From positions 93,359,221-93,423,220 of the forward strand of contig CM043956.1 in NCBI GenBank assembly GCA_014529385.2: a stretch of 64,000 bases of DNA, written 5' to 3'. Shown here piece by piece: positions 54,112 through 64,000 of the stretch; position 1 is the first letter of the stretch; each line of letters begins with the position of its first letter. This DNA comes from Adiantum capillus-veneris. Taxonomy: Eukaryota > Streptophyta > Polypodiopsida > Polypodiales > Pteridaceae. Below the pieces are notes generated by a model. The model was not told the DNA's origin. It did no database searches and worked only from the letters and a program-made list of their open reading frames with translations. The position numbers and the translations under genes are program-made.

Positions 54112-54214
54112 TGAAACTGCCTGCACCTGATGTGAAAAATGCCCAAAATGAGGAGAAAATGAGTGAGACTGGCACGTGCTATATAGCACAACCCAGAGTA
54201 GACTGTATGGGACC
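54112..54214 (-). other. Leader of the copia remnant
   Basis: About 100 bp with no gene. No primer site was found. Confidence 0.35.
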
Positions 54215-54669
54215 TGTTATATATTGGCACTGACAAAACTTTTACACAAAATGATGAAATTGCTTGTGTAGACTGTAGTGGAAACAGAGGGCGAAATAAG
54301 CTCAAAATGAAATTTTGAGTAGACCTACTGATGCTTCCCAAAGATCTTTGAAATCTGAGAAAATGAGCATATGTGTTCTGGTGACGCTGATGGCCGCTTT
54401 CGAAACCATGACCGTGAGAACCACACCCTAAGGAAGGGAAGGTTTGTTACCAAAAGAAAAAAAAAAACAAGAAAAAGAAGCCCTTACCATTCACCATACC
54501 CCCCCCCTCCCCCAAGGTTAACCACTAGTGGGGCGCCGCCAGTTTGGTCCCGTTACTTAATGAATGGCTCAAATCCAAATTAATGTCGAAAAGACATTTA
54601 TTACAATCAATGGTTACAAAATGATGAGTGTGAGCAAAAATGTGGGTGTGATCCTCTGCAAGCTCAACA
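54215..54669 (-). repeat. Element C 3' LTR (outer end tentative)
   Basis: The inner end is fixed: ...GCTCAACA at 54669 next to the purine tract. TGTTATATAT at 54215 is a candidate outer end, which would give 455 bp. Contains a C-rich run near 54500. No gene. Confidence 0.4.
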
Positions 54670-54681
54670 CTCCCCCCCTCC
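54670..54681 (-). promoter_or_regulatory. Element C 3' polypurine tract
   Basis: The minus strand reads GGAGGGGGGGAG directly before the LTR, about 40 nt after the accessory ORF stop, as in element B. Confidence 0.82.
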
Positions 54682-54718
54682 GCGTTCATGTCGTCCCTGA
54701 CATGACTTTTATGCTTGG

Positions 54719-57700
54719 TCAATAAAGTCCTGTCGTCTTGAGCATCTGCAAATGTGATTCGTATCGTAGGTTGCCGATGGTCAAGGTTGGGCCGAATATT
54801 TTTCTTTCGTGGGTGAAAAAGCCGGTGTAGAAAGCTTTTTCGAATGTTTGCATGTGGAAGCTAGGCAAAAACATAATCCTTTGGTATAGGAGGTGTAACA
54901 CTTTTGGAGAAGGCTGCAATGAAAGATCGTACATCATATCAGTCACCGTGTCGGCCGTCGATAGTAGACTTGAGGTCGTGGCTTTATCTGGCACGAACAC
55001 TTCAATGCAAGCTAAGAGAGTCCTGCAGATTTTCTTGAGCATCTGACATGAAAGGTCAGAAGAGCCAGTAAAGAGCTTGATGGTGCCCGTTAGGGTTTTC
55101 ACCATGTAGGCTTTACCTATTCTCTCTCCTGCCTTTGGTCCTCGCATCCTAGGATAATTAAGCCAATTTGGCTTCTTTTGTGCAATCCTGCCATGCTCTT
55201 TCCAGTTTCTGACTCTTGGCACCGGGCAGAAGGTTGCATCCTCCCGAATCTCCTTTGGTGCCTCCACCAAGTAGATGAGGTAGGCTGGGTATTTGTTCAG
55301 CCAACCTTTCCTCCATCTAGGTTGTGAATCTACTATCTTCTTTGATTGTTCCTCCTTTGTGATGTCGCCTTCGTAAAGAGCGACATACTACTCCTCCTCT
55401 ATTCTCTTTTTCGTCTTTAGCACTTCAAATTTCATCAAAGGGAAAGGCAGGCTGGGTTGCATCCACTGTTCATGGAGCACTTTTGTGTCTAATCCCTTAA
55501 GTCTCCTCTCCCATTCCATTTCCGCCTTGGCACTCTCCTCTGCTGACTTTTCTATTTGGTCATGGAGCCTTTGTTCTTCTTCTTCAGAGATTCTTGAAGT
55601 CGAGGCCACCTCTTGAGCTGGGGCTGGATCTTCAATTGTGGTTGCCTCTCCAGTTTCTGGTAGCTCTATGTCTGCTCCACCTGATTCTTCTTGTGGTGTC
55701 TCTGTCTCTCTTCTTTGTTGCTCTTGTAGATCTTGGAGCTGTTTGCGGAGGGCATCATTCTCTGTCCGTAGTGTTTGATTTTCTAATGTGAGCCTCTCCT
55801 CTGCGGCCAATGATCCCTCCGCAATGTGCAACCTTTGCACTTGCTCTAATCTCAGCTCTCTTTGTAAGCTTCGGACCTGGTCTTCCAAAGCTGGTATGAT
55901 AGCTCCCTCTTGTTCGGTTCCTGCTCTGCTAGCTCTAGGGGTTGTCCTGAGTCTCGTGATTGTTCTTTCTTGGAGCTCGACTCTCTCCCTTAGCTCAATG
56001 AGCTCATCCTTGGCCACCTCCAATTCATCCTCTATCCGCTCCCTTGCTTCCTGTGCACTTGTTACTTCTCTTGAAGCCTCGGCTAGCTGGAGTATCAAGC
56101 CGTCTCTCTCGTTTTCCGTGTCATAGAGTGATGCTTTATGACTTTCAAATTCAGTCATAGCATTCTCTAATTTTCTCTGCAACTCCGCTTCCCTTTGTTT
56201 GGCTGTCTCAATCTCTACTTCCTTTGCCTTGGACCTTTCTTTTATATTGCTGAGCAGTTCATGCACCATGTGCATGTCTTTTTCATCATCATCTGTCAAC
56301 TCTAAAGCTCTTTCCGCCACCACCTCCACTGGCTTTGGCTCTTCTAGTACTTTCGGTTCGTCCAGTTTTTCTTCACTTTCTTTTTTACTATTTGTCTTTT
56401 TCTCCATTCCTTTTTGTTCATCTTGTTTTTGTAGGGTGATCCCATAAACTGCCTCAAGGGCCTCTTCTTCGGTGTATCCTATCTCTACCAAATCCTCATA
56501 ATCATTTCTCTTTTGCTGAACTGGATCTATCTTCTTTTCTTTGGTCTCGGCTTCTGGCTTTTCCAAAACATCTGTGTCCACCTCTACTGTGGTCTCTTCC
56601 ACAATTTTTTCCGTCTTCTTCGGGCTTGGTACATCAGTCATAGAGGGATATCTGTCCTCAGCTTCCTTGGATTTCCCTTTGTCGGCTTGTCCATCTTTCC
56701 CTTGAGGCTTAGTAGACTCATCTACTTTCCTTTTCCCCTTGTCGTCTTCTTTCAGCTCAGCTTTTAATTGTTGTACCTCCTCTTCAGTGTATGGCTCGAC
56801 AGGTTGCTGCTCCAGAATAGCCTCTGACTCCTCATAAGCTTTAATATATTGATCGTATTGATCAATATGTGGCCTGGCTGAGCTAGTTCCGACTTTAGAG
56901 GGGTCTGGTACCCACTCTAGTTCCGACTTTAGAGAGGTCTGGTACCCACTTTTCTTCAAAGTCACCCTTTAGAGCTCTTTCTGCTCTAAACTGCTCCACT
57001 AATCTTTTCATTCTTGCCGCTTTCTGACTTTTGGTTTGCTTGGGAGCAACCTTCTTCTTTACTTTCTTCTTAAGTGGCTCATCCACATCCTCTTCAGGTT
57101 CTGAAACTACTTCTAGTTTCCGGCGTGCTCTTGTGGATGCCCTCTTGGGTACTTCGGGTTGTTCTTCCTCCTCGTCGACTTCTCTAAGCCACTCATTCTG
57201 GGAGGGATCCTTTGGCCACTGATCTCTAGCTCCAATAGCTTCATAAGCTATTCTTGTCAGTATTTCCACTCCTCCTATGTATTTTGGCTTCTCGTTGTGC
57301 ATGGCAATTACTTGCTCGTGGATGTGTTGAGCGTAATTCACCTCTTTTGGCATATTGCTCTTTAATGCCCATGTGATGGTGGTCGCAATGGCATGGGGTG
57401 GTGTCGTATACTTTTGCGGTCTTTTATTGCAAACATGAAGAAATTGGTTGTACAGTCGGCAAAGGGTTGCCGCTCTTGGGTCCGCCATATCTCCATAGGT
57501 TGCATTTTGCTTCTTGGGCCCATAGACCTCTATGGCCTCCCTTCTTTCCCTAACCGAGCTCCCTTTGTTGTGCAGCTTCAATGCGTCTGCAATGAGTTGT
57601 GGAGTGATCTGTACTTCTACTTTCTCTCCATCCATGGCTGTCAATGTGGCTTTTCCATCCTTCTAAATCGATGTTGCCAACTCGTACACTCTTCTTGTAT

Positions 57701-58010
57701 CCACACCTGATGGTCTCGAGGTGAAGAAACTGTGCAAGTCTGCCCTTTCCAGGTACCTGCTGATGTCTTCTAACCTGCTATAATCTACCAAGTCCTGTGG
57801 GATCATCGGTACATCCACCGCTTGCCCTTGAGGATCTCTGAAAGTCCCCTGGTAGATCTTTATTCCCTCTTTCTCCAATACTGCTTCCTCCACCCAAGTT
57901 TTGGTTGGCTTGAGGGTTTCTGCTGGAATGTCAAATGGTTCCGCTTCTGCAATAGCATCTTTGATTGTCGGTCTTTTTCTCTTCGTTGCCGATGACTTGG
58001 TGGAATCCAT
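54719..58010 (-). pseudogene. Element C accessory ORF in env position (coiled-coil, unknown function)
   Basis: ATG 58010-58008 (MDSTKSSATKRKRP) lies 5 nt after a candidate splice acceptor. Four open parts (58010-57663, 57644-56895, 56965-55388, 55270-54719) are parted by TAG at 57663, a 34-bp duplication near 56916 and TAG at 55388-55390. The N-terminal block (IYQGTF, MIPQDL, VEVQITPQL, KRPQKYTTPP) and the C-terminal block (FCPVPR, WLNYPRM, AYMVKTL, DLSCQML, FLPSFHMQTFEKAFYTGFF) align with B. The middle is a Lys/Glu-rich coiled coil with little identity to B. It is basic at the N-terminus and has no signal peptide or membrane span. Confidence 0.82.
56883..56950 (-). repeat. 34-bp tandem duplication breaking the element C accessory ORF
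   Basis: 56883-56916 and 56917-56950 are identical except one base. 34 nt shifts the frame by one at the junction of the two open parts. Confidence 0.9.
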
Positions 58011-60787
58011 GGATCCTGTAACTCCAATTTCAGAAGTTAGCGTCTTTTTAGTACTAAAAGCCGAAATGAAGCTTTTAACTATCCAAATGACTTGAAAATT
58101 GAAACATGAGCTATTCAGGGCCTAAGGATGCAAGGTAGGTGAAAAAATATGCAAAATGGGCTCAAAATCATGCTGGAGACATCATACGCGTATGATGTCT
58201 TTTGTGTCAAAATGACTTCATATTGGTTGTGCTTGTAGTTGATAGTGTATACATGATTATCATATGCTTGGATTTGAGTTTGGATCCCATTTGGTCAAGT
58301 TTTGGCCAGTTTAGTCCAATTCGGGCTCTTGGCAAAATTTTGAAAGGGATTTGGATTCTATGATCCAAATTGGATAAAACTTGGTGGTTCACTTTCAGAT
58401 GACATATAGATCACTTCTCTTTGGTGGTTAAAGCCCTGAGGTGCCAAAATCACATAGTGAGACATCATACGTGTATGATGTATTTTAGTGTATTTTTGGA
58501 TCAAATTTCTCTATAAGCTTGGATTTGGCTTTAGATAGGCTTATTCAGTGGATTTATGAAGTTTGGATAGATTTTGGGCTAAAAATGGCTCTGGAGACAT
58601 CATACGCGTATGATGTCTTTTTCATCAATTTTGCATGGGATTGGTTCTGTGGACTCCACATGTACTAGTGAAGGACTGTTTCTACTCAAATCTTGGTTTG
58701 GACTTGAGTATGTTGGATTTGGGCCAAAAATAGGCTTTAGGTGAAGGTTTTTCCCTCAGTTGGACTAATGGGGTGATCCTCTTGACCAAATGGTTCCAAA
58801 TTTCATATGTAGCATGTATTAGATATATATAATGGATGTATGATGACAAATGAGCAGTTTTGGCTCTGTAAGTGCAAATAGACATCATACGCGTATCATG
58901 GCTTTTGTGTCAAAATGGTGCTTTTTGGTTCCAGATAGCTTGTAGATGTGTTAATCAACAATCCTACCAAGTTTCAATGAGTTTGGAGTTATTTTGACAA
59001 AATTAGAACCAAAAATCAATTTTATGGCCTACTTTGCGTCTTTTTGGTTTTCCTTGGCTTTTCTAACTCCAATTCTCATGATACTTGGTTCATAGGATGT
59101 GATTAGCATATGGAATGAGGCTATGCACTCAAATGTTGAAATGGATGTGAAATTCATGCTGTGAGACATCATACGCGTATGATGTCTTTTCTTGAAATGT
59201 TGGTCTTTTTGTGCAAAGAATGCTTTGTGCTAGTGCCCTAAGCCTTGCTAACTAGTTTTCAACTTAAAAAGTCATCAGTTTAGCTAAAAAACCCCCTTAT
59301 AGGCATTTCAGTCTCCGAAGTCGTCTTTTTGCCTTGGAGTTGAACCTCTTCAACTTTTAGTTGCATTTCCAGCTCATTGGATATGTTGTGAAGCCATCTA
59401 TTTGGTTGAACTTGACTTTGGCTCCCCGTTCTCCATCTTTCTCCTTTTGGTTGCCCGAAAGCGTCTTTTTCACCATCGATAAGTGAATCAGCTTTCTTTT
59501 GGGTTTTGCTTGCAAACATAAGTCATCCATGTATATTTGAAGCTGCTTGTGAAGTTTCATTTTATTCGGTCGTCAATTTCAGTCGTTATGCCAAAATGAC
59601 GCTTTGTGTGTCCGCAGCCGAATCGGTTGTTCCGACCTACTTTTGGTGGTCCAAACCTGGAGATACTCCATGGTTGCATTGCCCTCGATGTTGTTAAGCT
59701 CCCTGAGAAGTTTTGTGTCATTTCGACAACTTTTTCCTGTTTGCCTCTTGCACGCTCTGTTGACCTAGGGTTTTTCCAGTCGTTCTTTCTCGAGCTTTGA
59801 GTGTTAGAAACCCATCTTCTATACTAGGGTAACTCACCTATAAGTTCTTGCAAGGTTTGGTTAGGCAGTTGTGCCACTACTTAGCATTCTACTGCATTCC
59901 CCGTCTGCTCTTGTTTCTTGGTTTTGGTCAGTTTTCGCGACAAAAGTTAACGATAAGCATCAAAAGATTATGGCAACGAGTCTACCTCTCATGTCTGGTG
60001 TCCTCTGAGCTCTCGTAGCAGTCGTAGAAGGAAGTAGAAGGTTGGATGCTACTGTGTGCTCTTTACTCTCTCCAAGAAGGTAATAGTGGAAATGAGCTTG
60101 AAAGTGATGTGAAAAATACTTAACTTCGGACTTCCCGGATCACTTGTTACCAAATCTAACATGTGCTCCTATCTCTCATGAAATGCACTTTAGGATTTGA
60201 AATTTCTCAATTTGGACTCCATTTGACCTGTTTCTGAGAAATCTGTCCACTTTGCCAAAATTCTGTCATTTCGGGCTTTCCGCAACTTTTCCCTAATTGT
60301 ACTCAATTTTTACCATGGGTTGCCCTTGTCATTAGAATCATCACCATCTATTCTTTTCTTTTTTTTAATCTCATTTCACCTGCTTTTTTATTTTTCTTTT
60401 ACTTTTATTAAGAAAATCATAAAAAATAAAGGAAAATAGCAAATTGAAGCCAAAAAATTCCAAGCATACACAATAAATAGTTGGTAACCCTGTGTATATG
60501 AATATACACTTATTTGTGATTTTTGGACTTGGATTACCACTTTTTTCCACTTTTTAGCTCCAAAAACACTCTTATTGAGTGATATTTACACGTCTAGAGA
60601 CCCAAATTCATCATTTGATCTCTTCTTGTTGCAAAACAAAGTATATAAGGACATAAATATTATCAATATCCGCAATCAAACATAAAAATTGTAAAATCAT
60701 GTAAGACACTGCCCTTGTAATATAATTTTTTGTTTTTCTTTGTTTTTGTCGCTTGTAGCTTCTTTGTAGCTCCTGTATACCTGTATA
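58011..60787 (-). other. Element C non-coding stretch with candidate intron
   Basis: 2.8 kb without a gene. Minus-strand donor-like GAGAG/GTAGAC at 59986/59985 and acceptor-like TACAG/GATCC at 58016/58015 enclose about 1.97 kb holding the palindrome array. The sequence around the donor resembles the equivalent place in B. The remainder (60000-60787) is AT-rich. Confidence 0.5.
58177..59187. repeat. Array of 24-bp palindromes (half-site AGACATCATACG), element C
   Basis: The half-site AGACATCATACG is joined to its exact reverse complement at 58177-58200, 58595-58618 and 59164-59187. Variants lie at 58460-58483 (three changes) and 58880-58903 (two changes). Spacings are 283, 135, 285 and 284 bp. 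A core related to AAGTTTATGAAGTTTGGA follows each palindrome by about 87-92 bp. Confidence 0.92.
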
Positions 60788-60801
60788 CCTCCCCCCCTCC
60801 T
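60788..60801 (-). promoter_or_regulatory. Element C internal (central) polypurine tract
   Basis: The minus strand reads AGGAGGGGGGGAGG, 22 nt after the pol stop codon, and is preceded by GTCGTCCGGGAGGA. The tract and this preceding motif are identical to those of element B. Confidence 0.65.
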
Positions 60802-60822
60802 AGTCTGATTCCTCCCGGACGA

Positions 60823-62760
60823 CTATGAAGTTTCTGTGGACGAAGCATTGTAGTTGTGTTGTTCATAAGTTCCCAATGCAATTGTAGAGCGATGATACAA
60901 CAGTCTTTCCAATAAAGCTGCTCTTTGTTTGATTGAAGGGTTGGTGGTCGGGTTTTGGGTTGGTTTTGGCACTTCGGTAGTAGAATCAGTAGATGGATTC
61001 TTCTTTACCTTGTTGTTCTTTTTCACAATCCAAATCTGCTTCCGCTTCGCTTGTGCTTGCCACAAACTCTTTGCGACCCAAACCTGCTTTGTTCTTTGTG
61101 TTGATTTCCTCGCCTTGAAATACCTAGGAGTTTCCGTGGATTGTGCTGAAGGGAGTTCCTGTTTACAAATCCTTGGGATCCAAATTTGCTTGCTATAGCT
61201 TTGTGCCGTCATGAACTTCTTTGGAATCCAGATCTGTTTCACTGTCCTTGATTGTCTGGAATCACTCTGTTGTCTGGTATTGAAGACTCTGTTTTCCACC
61301 TTTGTGTTCTCTGGCACAACCTTTTTTGGTCTCCATACCAACGTTGACTCCGTTTTTTTCCAAGGTTGAGCCGTTATATTATTGCTTGTCTTCCTTATCC
61401 AATGTTGAGAGTTCCTCGTCGAAGAGCAATCCAGTTGTATAGAAACTTTTGGTTGCCATTGCTTCTTCTTTTTCCTTGGTTGTTGTTTACCTTTGTTCTT
61501 GGATTCTTCCTTTGGAGTTGGCTCTGCTCCTTTGGCGAACTTAACTGATTGACTTTCAGATTCGTATTTGATAAGCATTGATTTAGAACTCCAGTCAATC
61601 ATTACATTGTATTGCTTCTGCCATGGTTGTCCTAGCAATAATGGATGTTGTGTAGCTTGGTCTTCAACCATGTAAAACATATGATGATACACATACTGGT
61701 TAATCTGTATATGTAAAATTGTGCATCCGACAGTTTTGATTGAATTCTCAGAGTAACTCTTTAACTCTTGCTTGGCAGTTTGTAATTTAGTGTCATTTGT
61801 CAATTGTCTATACAAACTGAGTGAAAGTAGCTTAGTTTGAGCTCCTGAATCCAATAGTGCTCTGGCTTTGATTTGGTTGGTCCCTACTTTGCATTCAATG
61901 ATGGGTTCTTCTTTGTCATTATCCATTTCTTTTATACTGACTGCGTTTATTCGTATTGCTCCTTCATTGCACTGTTTCTGACGCAGTAGTCTTCTTTTCT
62001 CCATTCTTTCCTTCGCCTCGGCTTGCGCTTCCTCCACTATCTTTTTATTTTTTTGGACACGTAGCTTTTCTTGATGTATTTTGAGAAGCATGTCTTGGGT
62101 TAGCGGCAAAAGATACTTTTTCACTCTGCATCCACTAATCCAATTGGGCATTTCTTCTCCGTCTAATGTAGCAAGCTTGACGGCTACACTTGGTGATAGA
62201 TCTTTAATCACCAGAGGTCCCATCTCTCGGTTTTTAAGCTTCTTAGCATGCTGTTTCAGAGTGTAAACTAGGACATAGTCCCCAACCTTAAACTCTTTAG
62301 TCCGCACATGCTTATTAAAAAATTCATTTTGTCGCCTTTTTTGAGCGTAGATAGAAGCTACTGCTTTTAGGCGAAGCTCGTCTAGCTTTTCCAGGTCATC
62401 TATTCTATTAGAAAGCTCGTGCCCTATCCACTCTAGATCCTTAGCCACCCTTAAGGTTGAAATCAAGAATTCTATTGGTAAGATAGCATTTAGCCCAAAA
62501 ACCATGTTATATGGGGTCGTTCCTATTGATGTTTTATATGCTACCCTATATGCCCATAATGTTGAATGCAACTTCTGGTCCCAGTCAGTTCTCGACTCAG
62601 ATACAATCTTCGTAAGGACCGTGCATATGGTTTTGTTTGTTGCTTCAGCTTGTCCGTTTGCTTGTGGATGATACGGGGCTGATTTCCTATGGATTACCAT
62701 GAATTCATCTAGAAGGATCTCTATCACTTCATTTATAAAATGTGTGCCTCGATCACTCAC
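60823..62760 (-). CDS. pol: Element C integrase core end, second retropepsin-like domain and W-motif tail
   Basis: The 645-codon frame starts in the integrase core (SDRGTHF, E39 in GQAEATN) after a one-base loss at 62757. The integrase C-terminal module ends near residue 225. A basic helix (about 228-262) leads to a retropepsin-like domain, about 285-395: RALLDSGAQTKLL with Asp304, then HPLLLGQPWQKQY. The tail (about 430-585) repeats tryptophan-centred basic motifs: LVWRPKK 474-480, KQIWIPKK 508-515, KQIWIPR 524-530, KQVWVAK 558-564, KQIWIVKK 574-581. Stop TAG at 60823-60825, next to the internal PPT. Confidence 0.85.
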   Translation of the reverse strand: MSDRGTHFINEVIEILLDEFMVIHRKSAPYHPQANGQAEATNKTICTVLTKIVSESRTDWDQKLHSTLWAYRVAYKTSIGTTPYNMVFGLNAILPIEFLISTLRVAKDLEWIGHELSNRIDDLEKLDELRLKAVASIYAQKRRQNEFFNKHVRTKEFKVGDYVLVYTLKQHAKKLKNREMGPLVIKDLSPSVAVKLATLDGEEMPNWISGCRVKKYLLPLTQDMLLKIHQEKLRVQKNKKIVEEAQAEAKERMEKRRLLRQKQCNEGAIRINAVSIKEMDNDKEEPIIECKVGTNQIKARALLDSGAQTKLLSLSLYRQLTNDTKLQTAKQELKSYSENSIKTVGCTILHIQINQYVYHHMFYMVEDQATQHPLLLGQPWQKQYNVMIDWSSKSMLIKYESESQSVKFAKGAEPTPKEESKNKGKQQPRKKKKQWQPKVSIQLDCSSTRNSQHWIRKTSNNITAQPWKKTESTLVWRPKKVVPENTKVENRVFNTRQQSDSRQSRTVKQIWIPKKFMTAQSYSKQIWIPRICKQELPSAQSTETPRYFKARKSTQRTKQVWVAKSLWQAQAKRKQIWIVKKNNKVKKNPSTDSTTEVPKPTQNPTTNPSIKQRAALLERLLYHRSTIALGTYEQHNYNASSTETS

Positions 62761-64000
62761 ATTTCTATTGGCAATCCATATCGTACAAAGACGTATTCAT
62801 ATAGAAATTGTGCCGTGGTCCTGGCATCTGCTTTTTGAGTTGCCTTTGCTTCGACCCACTTTGTTAGATAGTCTGTAGCCACAACGATGTATTGTGCATA
62901 AGTCTTATATGCAGGAGGTGAAATGGGTCCGACATAATCAATCCCCCATTTTGCAAAAGCTCTTGCCCCCATCATTGGTCTAAGCGGCATATCATCTCTT
63001 TTAAGTGGTACTTTGGTCCGCTGACAGTCATCACACCGTTTAACGTATTCCTCAGCGTCCATATGTAATGTTGGCCACCATATTCCTGCGGCTAAGACAA
63101 GTTTTGTTGTCTTATCACCTGAGAAATGGCCTCCACCTACTCCTCCATGAGCTTGCTCTAGGATTATCATATACTCAGACTCTGATGTGCAAATCCTAAG
63201 CTGGTTGTCTTTACCTCTCTTATAGAGTTGATCTCCTATTAAAGCGTAATCTCTAGCTTCTGTCTCTACAGATTTCTGATGAGATTTTGACGTTACTTCT
63301 GGGAAAGTTCTATTAGTGAGATATTCAACAATATACTGACTCCATTCCGGAGCTATCATTATCTGATATAATGTCGAATACTCTGCTGGCGGTTTTGATG
63401 AACATACAATACATACATTGACATATTCATGTACGCTTTCTTTCATTCCTGGCCAATAGACTCCCAATTGTAACAAATTCCTATATGTGTTCCTTCTTGA
63501 ACAATGAAATGCACATTCCTGAACATGTGCTTCGCGCAGATATATATTATATTCCTTAGAATTGATGCATAGTCGTAAAACATGATCATTTCCCAATTGA
63601 TACAACCTTCCTGCAACCAATTGAAGGTTCTTGGATTGCTGAATAGCAATATGTTTCTGGTTGCATTCTCTTCTATCAAACTCTCCTCCATAGGTTAATA
63701 AGCTAACGACATTTTGAGACCACTTCGGTATCATTTCTATGTTGAACAAGTACGCGTGTGGCATGTCGTCATCTACTCCTATAGGGTCTTCTCCATTCGT
63801 CAATCGCGAAAGATGATCAGCTCTAAGATGTGTTTTTCCTTTCTTTACTACTACCGTGAAGTTGAATTCCAGTAAGATAATGAACCATCTCACTATTCTC
63901 CCGGTATTTTATGGTTTATTCACTAGGTAGAGCAAGTCTTGGTGATCCGTAAAAAACACAAACTTGTTGGCTAGAAGATAATGCCGAAATTTCTTCACAG
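62757..64000 (-). CDS. pol: Element C RNase H and integrase with duplicated zinc finger (partial)
   Basis: The open frame 63893-62757 continues upstream through a TAA near 63911 to the window edge with RNase H residues (FTDHQDLLYLVNKP). Two HHCC fingers are present: H123, H130, C161, C164 and H249, H256, C287, C290, with a linker of about 85 residues between them. The integrase core starts GIDYVGP. The frame ends at PIEM, where one base is missing relative to B. Confidence 0.88.

Larger units (their letters stand above)
54215..64000 (-). mobile_element. Element C: sister of element B, 3' part in window
   Basis: On the minus strand the window shows RNase H, integrase with two HHCC fingers, a second protease-like domain and tail, an internal PPT, a non-coding palindrome array, the accessory ORF, the 3' PPT and an LTR. 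Gag, first protease and most of RT lie beyond 64000. The domain order is identical to B. The left boundary is tentative because the other LTR is not available. Confidence 0.85.

Overview
The window is a stack of nested LTR retrotransposons and contains no recognisable host gene, rRNA or tRNA. The plant-type Ty3/gypsy lineages, the Ty1/copia gag remnant, the tRNA-Asp-type primer site and the long microsatellites point to the nuclear genome of a large, repeat-rich land plant. The species cannot be fixed from this sequence; a fern, lycophyte or gymnosperm is as plausible as a flowering plant.

Layout. Element B (minus strand, about 1-27330, running off the left edge) is a very large Ty3/gypsy element. 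Its 5' LTR is 26397-27330, followed by the primer site, leader, gag, protease, RT, RNase H and integrase. A post-integrase segment with a second protease-like domain comes next, then an internal polypurine tract, a long non-coding stretch, an accessory ORF, the 3' PPT and the 3' LTR. Element A (plus, 182-8969) is nested inside B's 3' LTR and is nearly complete. B is inserted in the gag of element D (plus, 27331 to about 32220), an eroded element of a lineage best known to me from fungi. A leader fragment G (32247-32663) follows. Element E (plus, 32865-53645) is decayed and is itself split by element F (plus, 38297-49189). E's right end sits in a copia gag remnant (minus, 53646-54111). Element C (minus, about 54215-64000, running off the right edge) is a sister of B.

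Two systems stand out. (1) B and C share an unusual architecture: two tandem HHCC zinc fingers in integrase; a second retropepsin-like domain behind integrase with a tail of tryptophan-centred repeats; an internal copy of the polypurine tract; and a roughly 1100-codon accessory ORF in the env position with conserved ends and a coiled-coil middle. Just upstream of that ORF, inside what looks like an intron, lies an array of about 285-300 bp units, each carrying a perfect palindrome. The palindrome differs between B and C while unit pitch and flanking core are conserved. (2) A, E, F and fragment G carry a family of about 72-codon proteins between primer site and gag, sometimes as a tandem pair, that I do not recognise from any described family.

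In every element the coding frames are broken, by in-frame stops, single-base slips or short tandem duplications of 82, 34 and 22 bp, so none of these copies looks autonomous. LTR pairs of A and B differ by only about 1-1.5 percent by eye, so these insertions are recent.
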